From contig JAGIAH010000002.1 in NCBI GenBank assembly GCA_017744915.1, positions 434,001 to 498,000 on the forward strand: a DNA stretch of 64,000 nucleotides, written 5' to 3'. This stretch comes from Agrobacterium tumefaciens. Its GTDB lineage: Bacteria > Pseudomonadota > Alphaproteobacteria > Rhizobiales > Rhizobiaceae. Positions within the stretch are counted from its first letter, which is position 1. Each line of letters starts with the position of its first letter. A program made the position numbers and the translations under genes. The notes under the pieces are model-generated. The model was not told where the DNA came from. It saw nothing but the letters and a program-made list of their open reading frames with translations, and searched no databases. Below are positions 17,209 to 27,456 of the stretch, piece after piece.

Positions 17209-17595
17209 ATGTCGTATCGCTTTCTTCCGATCTGTCTGCTTTTCGCCATTACCCTCCCGTTTAACGCGCATGCTCAGGAGGGCGACACTGCTGCCGGGGC
17301 CACCGTTTTCAAGAAATGTGCCATTTGCCATGCCGCAGAAACGGACCAGAACAAGGTTGGACCCTCGCTGAACCGCCTGTTCGGCAGAGCCGCCGCCACA
17401 CATCCGGATTTCGCCTATTCGCAGGCGATGCGGGATGCGGGCAAAGCCGGTCTGGTGTGGAACGAGACATCGCTCCGCGATTATTTGCACGACCCAAGGA
17501 TGAAGGTGAAGGGCACGAAAATGGCCTTTGTCGGGCTGAAGGACGACACCGATATCACCAATCTGATCGCCTATCTGAAGCAATATTCCAGGTAA
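17209..17595 (+). CDS. Class I cytochrome c, periplasmic
   Basis: The 128-residue protein has a signal peptide (MSYRFLPICLLFAITLPFNAHA) and one haem-binding CAICH motif. KVGPSLNRLFGR follows, and a methionine ligand region GTKMAF lies near the C-terminus. This is the mitochondrial-type small cytochrome c layout. It probably carries electrons to the haem-copper oxidase encoded just downstream. A GAGGA motif precedes the ATG by 6 nt. Confidence 0.88.
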   Translation: MSYRFLPICLLFAITLPFNAHAQEGDTAAGATVFKKCAICHAAETDQNKVGPSLNRLFGRAAATHPDFAYSQAMRDAGKAGLVWNETSLRDYLHDPRMKVKGTKMAFVGLKDDTDITNLIAYLKQYSR

Positions 17596-17775
17596 CGAAA
17601 TGACCGGTGAGAGCGGCCCGTCTCGCATCGGGGGGGGCTTGATGGGTGAGGGCCGATTGACGGACGAATGGCTGCGGTTGCCGCAATTGCTCGCCCGACC
17701 TGTTCATGAGATAATGCTAATACGTTTCGCGATAGGATTGTAGAAATAGTCGCGGCCGTGTTCGGGGAGGAGACG

Positions 17776-18591
17776 ATGGCTGTCGTTGTGGTTCTCGTTC
17801 TGCTGGTGGTGGGGTCGGTCGCATTCCACCTGCTGAGCCCTTGGTGGTGGACGCCGATCGCCTCCAACTGGAGCTATATCGACAATACGATCATCATCAC
17901 TTTCTGGATCACCGGATTTGTCTTTTCGGCCATCGTGCTGTTCGTTGCCTATTGTGTGCTGCGCTTCAGGCATCGCGCCGGAAATCAGGCGGCATACGAG
18001 CCCGAAAACAAGCGTCTGGAAGCATGGCTTGCCGGAGGCACCGGGGTTGGGGTGGCTGTGATGCTTCTGCCCGGCCTCTTCGTGTGGCACCAGTTCGTCA
18101 CCGTGCCGGACGGCGCCGGCGAGGTGGAGGTCGTCGGAAAGCAATGGCAATGGAGTTTCAGGCTTCCCGGAGCGGACGGGCGGCTCGGGCGGGCGGATAC
18201 GCGCGCCATCACGCCGGACAATCCGCTCGGTCTGAACAGGAACGATCCCGCCGGAATGGATGATGTCATCGTTGACGGTGGCGAGTTGCATCTGCCCGCC
18301 GGCAGGCCGGTGAAAATGCTGCTGCGCGCCATCGACGTGGTGCATGATTTCTACGTGCCGGAGTTCCGGGCCAAGATGGACATGATCCCCGGTTCGGTCA
18401 CCTATTACTGGTTCACCCCTACGCGGACGGGAACCTTCGAGGTTCTCTGCGCGGAATTGTGCGGGGTCGGCCATCCGCAGATGCGCGGCACCGTCATCGT
18501 CGATACCGAGGCTGACTATCAGGTCTGGCTGCAACAGCAACCGACTTTCGGAAAATCGCTCGCATCGGCGGAAAAATCGGCGGCCAGGTGA
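17776..18591 (+). CDS. coxM: Cytochrome c oxidase subunit II (CoxM type)
   Basis: The 271-residue membrane protein carries the CuA centre that takes electrons from cytochrome c. Three hydrophobic segments lie at about 2-24, 39-62 and 81-103. The CuA motif CAELCGVGHPQM is complete, with the upstream histidine in VVHDFYVPEF, and the KQWQWSF electron-entry motif is present. The ATG at 17776 is chosen over a GTG at 17758 because GGGGAGGAG lies just before it. It starts a five-gene operon with subunits I, III, III and IV, the order seen in rhizobial coxMNOP oxidases. Confidence 0.88.
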   Translation: MAVVVVLVLLVVGSVAFHLLSPWWWTPIASNWSYIDNTIIITFWITGFVFSAIVLFVAYCVLRFRHRAGNQAAYEPENKRLEAWLAGGTGVGVAVMLLPGLFVWHQFVTVPDGAGEVEVVGKQWQWSFRLPGADGRLGRADTRAITPDNPLGLNRNDPAGMDDVIVDGGELHLPAGRPVKMLLRAIDVVHDFYVPEFRAKMDMIPGSVTYYWFTPTRTGTFEVLCAELCGVGHPQMRGTVIVDTEADYQVWLQQQPTFGKSLASAEKSAAR

Positions 18592-18646
18592 GCGCCATGC
18601 GCAGTTGAAGGAAAGACCGCATCGGAGGGAACAGGGAGGACGGAAT

Positions 18647-20425
18647 ATGGTCGAGATTGAAACCGGCGCCGGGCAGATCATCCCGCCAGCTGAAGTCGAG
18701 GATGTCGAGCTTTATCATCCGAAAAGCTGGTGGACGAAATATGTCTTCAGCCAGGATGCCAAGGTCATCGCCATTCAATATTTCCTGACGGCTGTTGCAA
18801 TCGGTATGCTGGCCCTGGTGCTGTCGTGGCTGATGCGGCTGCAACTCGGTTTTCCCGGTTATTTCGCCTTCATCGATGTCGAGCATTATTATCAGTTCAT
18901 CACCATGCATGGCATGATCATGGTGATCTACCTGCTCACCGCGCTGTTCCTCGGCGGTTTCGGCAATTACCTGATCCCCCTGATGCTCGGCGCGCGCGAC
19001 ATGGTGTTTCCCTATGCCAACATGCTGAGCTACTGGCTTTATCTCTCCGCGGTCCTCGTGCTGGTTGCTGGTTTTTTTGCGCCCGGCGGGCCGACGGGCG
19101 CCGGCTGGACGCTTTATCCGCCGCAGGCGCTTCTATCGGGAACGCCGGGAGGGCGCGACTGGGGCATCATCCTGATGCTGTTGTCGCTGATCCTGTTCAT
19201 CATCGGTTTCACCCTTGGCGGGCTGAACTATGTCGTCACGGTGCTGCAGGGCCGCACACGCGGCATGACGCTGATGCGCATGCCCCTGACGATATGGGGC
19301 ATCTTCACGGCAACCGCCATGGCGCTGCTCGCCTTCCCGGCGCTCCTCGTTGCGGCTGTCATGATGTTGTTCGACCGGCTGCTCGGCACCAGCTTCTTCA
19401 TGCCGGCCATCGTCGAGATGGGTGAGCAATTGAAACAGGAGGGCGGCAGTCCCATCCTGTTCCAGCACCTGTTCTGGTTCTTCGGCCATCCGGAAGTCTA
19501 TATCGTCGCCCTTCCGGCCTTCGGCATCGTTTCGGATCTGATCAGCACCCATGCGCGCAAGAATATCTTCGGTTACCGGATGATGGTCTGGGCGATCGTC
19601 ATCATCGCGGCGCTGAGCTTCGTCGTCTGGGCGCATCACATGTATGTCAGCGGCATGAATCCGAATTTCGGCTTCTTTTTCGCAACCACGACGCTGATCA
19701 TTGCCGTACCCACGGCGATCAAGGTTTATAACTGGGTGCTGACGCTCTGGCGCGGCGATATCCACCTGACCCTGCCGATGCTGTTTGCGCTCGCCTTCAT
19801 CGTCACATTCCTCAATGGCGGTTTGACCGGCCTCTTCCTCGGCAATGTCGTCGTCGACGTGCCGCTTTCGGACACCATGTTCGTCGTCGCCCATTTCCAC
19901 ATGGTCATGGGGGTTGCACCGATCATGGTGATCTTCGGTGCGATCCATCATTGGTATCCGAAAGTCACGGGCCGGATGCTGAACGAGGCGATGGGGCATG
20001 TCCATTTCTGGGTCACCTTTCTCGGCGCCTATGCCATCTTCTTCCCGATGCATTATCTCGGGTTGATTGGCGTGCCGCGCCGTTATTACGAACTGGGCGA
20101 AAGCGCATTCATTCCAGCTTCGGCACACACGCTGAACATGTTCATCACCGTGGCTGCGCTCGTTGTGGGGGCGGCGCAATTGCTGTTCCTGTTCAATCTC
20201 GACTGGAGCCTGCGCTGGGGCAAAAAGGCGGGCGGCAATCCATGGCGGGCAACGACGCTGGAATGGCAAACGCCGCAAACTCCGCCGGTTCATGGCAACT
20301 GGGGCAAGGAGCTGCCGGTGGTCTATCGTTGGCCCTATGATTACAGCGTGCCGGGCGCGGCTGAGGACTTTTTGCCGCAAAACCAGCCGCCGGCAGCGGG
20401 GCCGTCCGAGAGGGCCTTGTCATGA
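18647..20425 (+). CDS. coxN: Cytochrome c oxidase subunit I (CoxN type)
   Basis: The 592-residue protein is the catalytic haem-copper subunit, which reduces oxygen to water and pumps protons. It contains the low-spin haem histidine in MHGMIMV and the active-site WFFGHPEVYIVALPAFG with the cross-linked His/Tyr pair. It also has the CuB ligands of AHHMYVSG and the C-terminal HFHMVMG. About twelve membrane helices are present. The ATG at 18647 is preferred, with GGGAGGA upstream. The stop overlaps the next start (ATGA), so the two genes are translationally coupled. Confidence 0.92.
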   Translation: MVEIETGAGQIIPPAEVEDVELYHPKSWWTKYVFSQDAKVIAIQYFLTAVAIGMLALVLSWLMRLQLGFPGYFAFIDVEHYYQFITMHGMIMVIYLLTALFLGGFGNYLIPLMLGARDMVFPYANMLSYWLYLSAVLVLVAGFFAPGGPTGAGWTLYPPQALLSGTPGGRDWGIILMLLSLILFIIGFTLGGLNYVVTVLQGRTRGMTLMRMPLTIWGIFTATAMALLAFPALLVAAVMMLFDRLLGTSFFMPAIVEMGEQLKQEGGSPILFQHLFWFFGHPEVYIVALPAFGIVSDLISTHARKNIFGYRMMVWAIVIIAALSFVVWAHHMYVSGMNPNFGFFFATTTLIIAVPTAIKVYNWVLTLWRGDIHLTLPMLFALAFIVTFLNGGLTGLFLGNVVVDVPLSDTMFVVAHFHMVMGVAPIMVIFGAIHHWYPKVTGRMLNEAMGHVHFWVTFLGAYAIFFPMHYLGLIGVPRRYYELGESAFIPASAHTLNMFITVAALVVGAAQLLFLFNLDWSLRWGKKAGGNPWRATTLEWQTPQTPPVHGNWGKELPVVYRWPYDYSVPGAAEDFLPQNQPPAAGPSERALS

Positions 20426-21126
20426 TAGCCATTCTCATTTTCATGGCGGGAATAGCGGGCATCATCGGCTGGTGGATGGCGGGCCAGCGGCTGACCTCCA
20501 AACCCTGGCTGGAAGTCGGGCCGGCAGGTGGTACGCCGCAGATGCAGAGATCTCCGGCGGTGATCGCGAAACTCGGGCTCGGTATTTTTCTGGGTGTCGT
20601 CGGTGCGCTGTTCACGCTGCTCATCAGCGCTTATCTCGGCCGCATGGGCGGCGCAGACTGGTGGGGCATCCCCGTCCCGGGGCTGTTATGGGCAAATACC
20701 GCGGCCCTTGCCGCTAGCAGTCTGGCGCTGCAATGGGCGAAAACCGAAGTCGGTGCCACTCATCGCGACAGGCTGAACGCGGCTCTTGCGACCGCCTTTG
20801 TGACAGGCCTTCTCTTTGTCGGCGGGCAGTTCATGGCGTGGTGGCAACTCACCTCTGCGGGTTACGTGCTGGCGAACAATCCATCGAACAGCTTCTTCTA
20901 CATGATTACCGGGCTGCACGGCCTGCACATAGTGGGCGGGCTTTTCGTGCTCGGACGCACCGCGATCCGTGCCCGGATCGAGCCCCTGTCGGCGCGGATG
21001 CGCCTGAGCGTGGAGATGTGCGCCATATACTGGCATTTCATGCTGGTCGTCTGGCTGATCCTTTTTGCGCTCTTCGCCGGCTGGGCGAACAGTTTCGTCG
21101 ATCTCTGCCGTCAATTGGTCAGCTAG
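20422..21126 (+). CDS. coxO: Cytochrome c oxidase subunit III-like protein (CoxO type)
   Basis: The 234-residue membrane protein resembles the first of two subunit III proteins in coxMNOP-type operons. Several helices and the FYMITGLHGLHIVGGL motif typical of subunit III are visible, plus YWHFMLVVWLILF near the C-terminus. It overlaps coxN by ATGA. It stabilises the catalytic core in related oxidases. Confidence 0.82.
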   Translation: MIAILIFMAGIAGIIGWWMAGQRLTSKPWLEVGPAGGTPQMQRSPAVIAKLGLGIFLGVVGALFTLLISAYLGRMGGADWWGIPVPGLLWANTAALAASSLALQWAKTEVGATHRDRLNAALATAFVTGLLFVGGQFMAWWQLTSAGYVLANNPSNSFFYMITGLHGLHIVGGLFVLGRTAIRARIEPLSARMRLSVEMCAIYWHFMLVVWLILFALFAGWANSFVDLCRQLVS

Positions 21127-21193
21127 AGCTGCGGGAGATGAACCTGAATAGGCCGCCGCACTTTTACTGGAAGTCCTCTAAGGAGTGTCGATC

Positions 21194-21916
21194 ATGACCG
21201 TGTCCGTGGAAAGACCAGCAAGTGATCCGCATCTGCGGCCGACGGGACTGCGCGGCATCGCCGCCGATCTGTCATCGGACCAGCGGGCGTTCAAGAACGT
21301 CTCCTGGGGCAAGGCGATGATGTGGATCTTCATCCTCAGTGACATCTTCATCTTCGGCTGTTTTCTCCTGGCCTATATGTCGGCGCGCATGTCGACCACC
21401 GTCGCCTGGCCCAATCCGAGCGAGGTTTTCGCGCTGACGATCGGCGGCGTGGAAATTCCGCTGATCCTGATCGCCATCATGACCTTCGTCCTCATCAGCA
21501 GCAGCGGCACGATGGCCATGGCCGTCAACTTCGGATACCGCCGCGATCGCCGCAAGACCGCTGCGCTGATGGTGTTGACGGCGGCGCTCGGCGCGACATT
21601 CGTCGGAATGCAGGCCTTCGAATGGACGAAACTGATCGAGGAAGGCGTGCGCCCCTGGGAAAACCCCTGGGGGGCTGCGCAATTCGGCTCGTCCTTCTTC
21701 ATGATCACGGGCTTTCACGGCACCCATGTCTCAATTGGCGTGCTGTTTCTCCTCATCATCGCGCGCAAGGTGTGGCGGGGCGATTTCGATGAGGAAAGGC
21801 GGGGATTTTTCACCAGCCGCAAGGGGCATTACGAGATCGTCGAGATCATGGGCCTTTATTGGCACTTCGTCGATCTGGTGTGGGTCTTCATCTTTGCATT
21901 CTTCTATCTGTGGTGA
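21194..21916 (+). CDS. coxP: Cytochrome c oxidase subunit III-like protein (CoxP type)
   Basis: The 240-residue protein is a second subunit III homologue, with the conserved FFMITGFHGTHVSIGV and YWHFVDLVWVFIFAFFYLW motifs and several helices. ATG at 21194 has AGGAG 9 nt upstream (21180-21184); an in-frame GTG at 21185 is less likely. The presence of two subunit III genes side by side is characteristic of the coxMNOP class. Confidence 0.85.
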   Translation: MTVSVERPASDPHLRPTGLRGIAADLSSDQRAFKNVSWGKAMMWIFILSDIFIFGCFLLAYMSARMSTTVAWPNPSEVFALTIGGVEIPLILIAIMTFVLISSSGTMAMAVNFGYRRDRRKTAALMVLTAALGATFVGMQAFEWTKLIEEGVRPWENPWGAAQFGSSFFMITGFHGTHVSIGVLFLLIIARKVWRGDFDEERRGFFTSRKGHYEIVEIMGLYWHFVDLVWVFIFAFFYLW

Positions 21917-21930
21917 GTGAGGATGGCATC

Positions 21931-22263
21931 ATGGCACAGGAACAGACACATTCAGGACAGCAGCATCCGATAAGGCTTTACATGGTGGTCTGGGGCCTGC
22001 TTTTCGTCCTCAGCGCCTTCTCCTACATGGTCGATTATCTCGGCATCCAGAGCTACCCAAGGTGGTCGCTGATCATCCTGTTCATGCTGCTGAAGGCGGG
22101 GCTCATCATTGCGATCTTCATGCATCTGGCCTGGGAACGGCTGGTCCTGATCTATGTGATCCTGCTTCCCCCGGTCCTCGTGCTCATCTTCACCGCCCTG
22201 ATGGCCTCGGAATCCAGTTACACGGTCCTTAGCCGACTGACCTTCCTGGGCGCCGGTTCGTAA
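21931..22263 (+). CDS. Cytochrome oxidase subunit IV, prokaryotic type
   Basis: The 110-residue protein has three membrane helices and the small-subunit IV pattern (LYMVVWGLLFVLSAFSYMVDY, then KAGLIIAIFMHLAWE). It is the last gene of the oxidase operon, 14 nt after coxP, and would support assembly. The ATG at 21931 is preferred over upstream in-frame starts that lie inside coxP. It is convergent with the LysR gene, 10 bp away. Confidence 0.78.
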   Translation: MAQEQTHSGQQHPIRLYMVVWGLLFVLSAFSYMVDYLGIQSYPRWSLIILFMLLKAGLIIAIFMHLAWERLVLIYVILLPPVLVLIFTALMASESSYTVLSRLTFLGAGS

Positions 22264-22273
22264 GCCCCTGAGT

Positions 22274-23152
22274 TTATGCGCTCTTGACCAGCCAGTCCGC
22301 GAACAGCCGGGCCTGCGCGGAGGCGCGCGGGTGAATTTTCAGATGAAACGCCACGGGTGAGGCGATGCTTTCGGGCACTAGCGGGATCAGCGAACCGTCC
22401 TGCATCAGGTTGCCGACCAATCCATCCCACCCCAGCACCGCGCCAATGTCGTCCTGCGCGCTCTGAAGCGCAATCGTATAGTTGTTGACATGGAAGCCCC
22501 GGCCTTTCGGAGCGGGGAGACCCAATGACTGGAACCAGTCGGACCAGCTTGTCCAGTTGGTTTCCTCGCTGCTCGAATGGATCAGCGGAGCCCTGAGCAA
22601 GTCTTTTATCGAGGAAATGCCGTGTTCCGCCATGAAGCGCGGGGTTCCGAGTGCGACGATCCTGTCCTGAAAAAGCTTGCGATATTCGCAATGATCGTCC
22701 TCCGGATTGCCATAATGAATGCTGAGGTCGCAGCGGTTCGCCTGCGCCGGAACATCGCTGACGATTTGAGCGATGGTGACTGCGGGATGAAATTTCCAGA
22801 AAGCGGATATTTTCGGCGTGAGCCAGAGCGAACTGACCGCCGTGGTCGCCCGAATGGTCACATCGACCGCCTCGGGACGATCCCTTATCTCGCCGATAAC
22901 ATCCGAGATCGCCTCAAAACCGCGCTGAAGCGCGACAAACAGGAAAGCGCCTTTTTCGGTCAGCTCCACGCCCTTGCTGCGGCGGATGAACAGCGGGCAG
23001 CCCAGATCGCTTTCGAGCGCCTTTATCTGATGGCTGATCGCCGCCGGCGTCACGTTCATCTCGCCTGCGGCCTGTTTGAAGCTCAGATGCCGCGCCGCCG
23101 CCTCGAAGCACACGAGGGCGGTTATCGAGGATAAGTCGTAAGGCCTCGGCAT
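22274..23152 (-). CDS. LysR-family regulator (GcvA-like)
   Basis: The 292-residue protein has an N-terminal LysR helix-turn-helix (ITALVCFEAAARHLSFKQAAGEMNVTPAAISHQIKALE) and an effector domain like that of GcvA-type regulators. It is divergent from the Rieske monooxygenase gene across 124 bp that contain a perfect inverted repeat, so it probably controls that gene and itself. GGAG lies 8 nt before the ATG. The inducer is probably a betaine or a breakdown product (inferred). Confidence 0.85.
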   Translation of the reverse strand: MPRPYDLSSITALVCFEAAARHLSFKQAAGEMNVTPAAISHQIKALESDLGCPLFIRRSKGVELTEKGAFLFVALQRGFEAISDVIGEIRDRPEAVDVTIRATTAVSSLWLTPKISAFWKFHPAVTIAQIVSDVPAQANRCDLSIHYGNPEDDHCEYRKLFQDRIVALGTPRFMAEHGISSIKDLLRAPLIHSSSEETNWTSWSDWFQSLGLPAPKGRGFHVNNYTIALQSAQDDIGAVLGWDGLVGNLMQDGSLIPLVPESIASPVAFHLKIHPRASAQARLFADWLVKSA

Positions 23153-23172
23153 GAAGGGGTCTCCACATTCTG

Positions 23173-23186
23173 AGTTTACTTAAACT
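23173..23186. promoter_or_regulatory. LysR operator candidate
   Basis: AGTTTA-CT-TAAACT is a perfect 6-bp inverted repeat with a 2-bp centre, and contains the T-N11-A pattern bound by LysR proteins. It sits 21 bp upstream of the LysR start and about 90 bp upstream of the Rieske gene, in a divergent region. Confidence 0.5.
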
Positions 23187-23204
23187 AAATCAGCATGAAA
23201 ATAA

Positions 23205-24524
<1,320 letters not shown>

Positions 24525-24528
24525 GGCG

Positions 24529-25596
24529 ATGAACACCATCACAAGGCCGAGACTTGCCTTCTGGTCGGATACGGAAGAGCTGGAATGCGTCTCTTGTCTG
24601 CCGGAAGCGCCGAACGTCATGACGTTCGGTTTCCAGCCTCCCTCCGGCGCCCTGTTCAGCTTCGATCCTGGCCAGTTCCTGACGCTGGAACTGCCGGTGC
24701 CCGGCGGAAACATCTACCGCACCTATACGATCTCGTCCTCGCCATCGCGGCCGACCTGCCTCACCGTCACCGTCAAGGCGCAGGCGGATTCCATCGGTAC
24801 GCGGTGGATGTTTAACAATCTGCGTCCGGGTGTGCGGCTGCGCGCCACGGGGCCGGCGGGCCGGTTCTCGATCATGCAGCATCCGGCGGAGAAATATCTG
24901 TTCATCTCGGCCGGATCGGGCATTACGCCGATGATGTCGATGACCACCCATCTTTACGATTCCGGCCGCGAACCGGACATTGTCTTCGTCAATTGTGCCC
25001 GGCGTCCATCCGAGATCATCTTTCGGGAACGGCTCGAGCATATGGCCTCGCGCGTCAACGGCATCGATCTGAAATGGGTCGTCGAACAGACCGATCCTTT
25101 CAGGCCCTGGACGGGTTATCGCGGTTTCTTCAACCAGATCATGCTTGGCCTGATGGCGCAGGACTATCTGGAACGCGAGGTGTTCTGCTGCGGGCCTGAA
25201 CCCTTCATGCGGGCGGTGCGCGAGGCTCTCGCCAGCCTCGGTTACGATATGGGCCGCTACCATCAGGAAAGCTTTCAGGCGGCCCCGCAGCAGGCCGAAG
25301 CGGTTCCGGCCGATGTCGTTCCGGATGAGGATAAAACGGCGGAGATCGAATTCAGCCTGTCGGGCATTTCCACCCGTTGCGCCGAGACCGACACGATCCT
25401 CGCCGCCGCGCGGGCGGCAGGTCTGATGATCCCTTCGGGCTGCACCATGGGCCTGTGCGGCACCTGCAAGATCCGCAAGTTCGAAGGGCAGGTGCATATG
25501 GTGCATAATGGCGGCATCACCGACGAGGATATTGCCGACGATTATATTCTCGCCTGCTGTTCGAGGCCGATCGGCTCCGTGAAGCTTGAAATATAG
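24529..25596 (+). CDS. Flavin/2Fe-2S reductase partner of the Rieske monooxygenase (GbcB-like)
   Basis: The 355-residue protein passes electrons from NAD(P)H to the Rieske oxygenase. The N-terminal FAD-binding domain has RTYTISSSPS; the NAD domain has SAGSGITPMMSM. The C-terminal plant-type ferredoxin domain has PSGCTMGLCGTCKIRKF and a fourth cysteine in YILACC. It is transcribed with the oxygenase gene and is convergent with the ProC-like gene. Confidence 0.88.
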   Translation: MNTITRPRLAFWSDTEELECVSCLPEAPNVMTFGFQPPSGALFSFDPGQFLTLELPVPGGNIYRTYTISSSPSRPTCLTVTVKAQADSIGTRWMFNNLRPGVRLRATGPAGRFSIMQHPAEKYLFISAGSGITPMMSMTTHLYDSGREPDIVFVNCARRPSEIIFRERLEHMASRVNGIDLKWVVEQTDPFRPWTGYRGFFNQIMLGLMAQDYLEREVFCCGPEPFMRAVREALASLGYDMGRYHQESFQAAPQQAEAVPADVVPDEDKTAEIEFSLSGISTRCAETDTILAAARAAGLMIPSGCTMGLCGTCKIRKFEGQVHMVHNGGITDEDIADDYILACCSRPIGSVKLEI

Positions 25597-25641
25597 GCGC
25601 AAAAGAGTGGCGTGCATTCGCAGGGGAAGCGCGGCGCCCGA

Positions 25642-26430
25642 TCATTGCACTGAGAGCGCCTTCGCTTTTCTGAAAGCCGCATCCAGTCCCGCCTCGACCA
25701 CGTTGGCGAAGCCCGCGCGGCGCATTGCGAGAATGCCGGCGGCCGTTGTTCCCTTGTAGTCGACAAATGACGTCACGGTTTCGTCGGGAGAAGCGCCGTC
25801 CCGTTCCTGGAGCCGTCCCGCGCCGATGATGACCTGCTGTGCGGCGCGGCGAGCCACCGCTGGCGGTATGCCACGCGCGATCGCATCGTTCATCATCGCC
25901 TCCGCCAGCAATGCCGGGAATGCGGCTCCAGATCCGGACATGGCGGTGAAATAGTCGATATCCGTCTCGCGGTTGACGAGATCCACTTTGCCGCAACTGC
26001 GAAACAGCGTGCCGACAGTCTCTGCGTCACTGGTTTCGGACGACGCAACGAAGAAGGGCGTATAGGCAAAACCGACTTCCGCGGCTGCGTTCGGCAAAGC
26101 GCGTGCGACACGCGCGGAGCCGGTTCTTTCCCTGATATTGTCGACCGTCACGCCGGCCATTACCGAGACCACCAGCTTGTCGGTGAGGTCGATCTCGACC
26201 GCGCTCCAATCCTGCGGCCGAACCGAAAGGATGACGATGTCGGAATTTGCCGCCAGCTCGCAATTGTCCTGTGTCCAGCGGCAAGCCAGAGGCTCCGCCG
26301 GTTTGCTGCGCCGGTAGGAGCAGATCAGCCGCTCGGCGGATAGGGTGCCGGAGCGGACGAGTGCTTTTGCCATCGCCGTTCCCAGCCATCCAGCGCCTCC
26401 GACGATGCCGATGCGACCGATATCCACCAT
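25642..26430 (-). CDS. Pyrroline-5-carboxylate reductase-family protein (ProC-like)
   Basis: The 262-residue protein has the N-terminal NAD(P) motif GIVGGAGWLGTAMAKAL and the C-terminal dimer region AMSGSGAAFPALLAEAM, both typical of ProC. Members of this family reduce cyclic imines to proline. In this operon it may reduce a pyrroline carboxylate formed during hydroxyproline or betaine breakdown; the substrate is not certain and housekeeping proC is likely elsewhere. ATG at 26430 follows GAGGAG by 10 nt. It is the last gene of the ten-gene minus-strand operon. Confidence 0.8.
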   Translation of the reverse strand: MVDIGRIGIVGGAGWLGTAMAKALVRSGTLSAERLICSYRRSKPAEPLACRWTQDNCELAANSDIVILSVRPQDWSAVEIDLTDKLVVSVMAGVTVDNIRERTGSARVARALPNAAAEVGFAYTPFFVASSETSDAETVGTLFRSCGKVDLVNRETDIDYFTAMSGSGAAFPALLAEAMMNDAIARGIPPAVARRAAQQVIIGAGRLQERDGASPDETVTSFVDYKGTTAAGILAMRRAGFANVVEAGLDAAFRKAKALSVQ

Positions 26431-26444
26431 GATCGAAACACTCC

Positions 26445-27443
26445 TCAACCGATCTGAAATCCATGCGCCAGCGGGTCGCGATCATCCACGAATATGGTGT
26501 TGTGTCCAATGATCCGCGCCCAGCCGGAGACGCTCGGCAGGATTCCTCTAAAGCTGCCGACTGCCGTCTCTTCCTCGATCCTGCCTTCGAAGATCGTGCC
26601 GATCAGGCTTTCCTGACGAAATCTTTCCCCGGCTTTCAGGCGGCCTTTGCCATGGAGTTGCGCCATGCGGGCCGAGGTGCCGGTGCCGCCGGGCGAGCGG
26701 TCAATGGCCTTTTCGCCGTAAAACACTGCGCCGCGTCCATCTGCATTGGCTGAAACCGGTTTGTCGCACCAGATGGCATGGTGCACGCCGCTTATTCTCT
26801 CGTCTTCGGGATGCACCGGATTGCAGATTTGCGAAAGCGCGTCGCGCAGCTTGCGGCTGAGATCGACGATATCGCTGGCCGACATGCCATCGAGACCGGG
26901 CCAGACGGCTTGCGGCTCGACCACCGCATAATAATTGCCGCCATAGGCGACATCGACGGTGAGCCTGCCGAGACTGGGGACCTCGACATCCACATCGGCA
27001 GCGTGGAGATAGCTGGCGACATTGAACATGCGGACGGATTCGACGAAGTCTGCGGGTTTCTCGTATTGAATATCGACCTTTCCGGCGGGCGTCTCAATTG
27101 ACAGCCTTCCCGGCACCCTCGGGGTCACCAGGCCCTCCTCGATTGCCGCCGTCACAAGCCCGATTGTGCCGGCGCCGCACATGGGCAGGCATCCGCTGAC
27201 CTCGATGAAGATCACCGCGAAATCGCAGTCCTGCCGATAGGCCGGATAGATGATCGCGCCCGACATCACGTCGTGGCCGCGCGGCTCGAACATCAGCGCC
27301 TGCCGTACCCAGTCGTGGTCGCGAACGAATATGTCGCGGCGCTCGGCGATCGGAAGATGCGGCAGCAGCGGCCCCCCGCCGGCGACGAGACGAACGGGAT
27401 TCCCGCAGGTGTGGGAATCGATGCAGAAGAAGCTGTGGCGCAT
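26445..27443 (-). CDS. Proline-racemase-family protein with a Gly in place of the second catalytic Cys
   Basis: The 332-residue protein belongs to the proline racemase / 4-hydroxyproline 2-epimerase / trans-3-hydroxyproline dehydratase family. The first catalytic cysteine is present in PMCGAGTIGLV. At the second site the sequence reads DRSPGGTGTSA, so the Cys of epimerases, or the Thr of the dehydratases, is a Gly (codon GGC). A two-base racemisation is therefore unlikely, and dehydratase or another activity is possible. ATG at 27443 is preferred over an upstream start because AGGA precedes it. It lies 13 nt after the second permease gene. Confidence 0.82.
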   Translation of the reverse strand: MRHSFFCIDSHTCGNPVRLVAGGGPLLPHLPIAERRDIFVRDHDWVRQALMFEPRGHDVMSGAIIYPAYRQDCDFAVIFIEVSGCLPMCGAGTIGLVTAAIEEGLVTPRVPGRLSIETPAGKVDIQYEKPADFVESVRMFNVASYLHAADVDVEVPSLGRLTVDVAYGGNYYAVVEPQAVWPGLDGMSASDIVDLSRKLRDALSQICNPVHPEDERISGVHHAIWCDKPVSANADGRGAVFYGEKAIDRSPGGTGTSARMAQLHGKGRLKAGERFRQESLIGTIFEGRIEEETAVGSFRGILPSVSGWARIIGHNTIFVDDRDPLAHGFQIG

Positions 27444-27456
27444 GGCTCTCTTTTCC

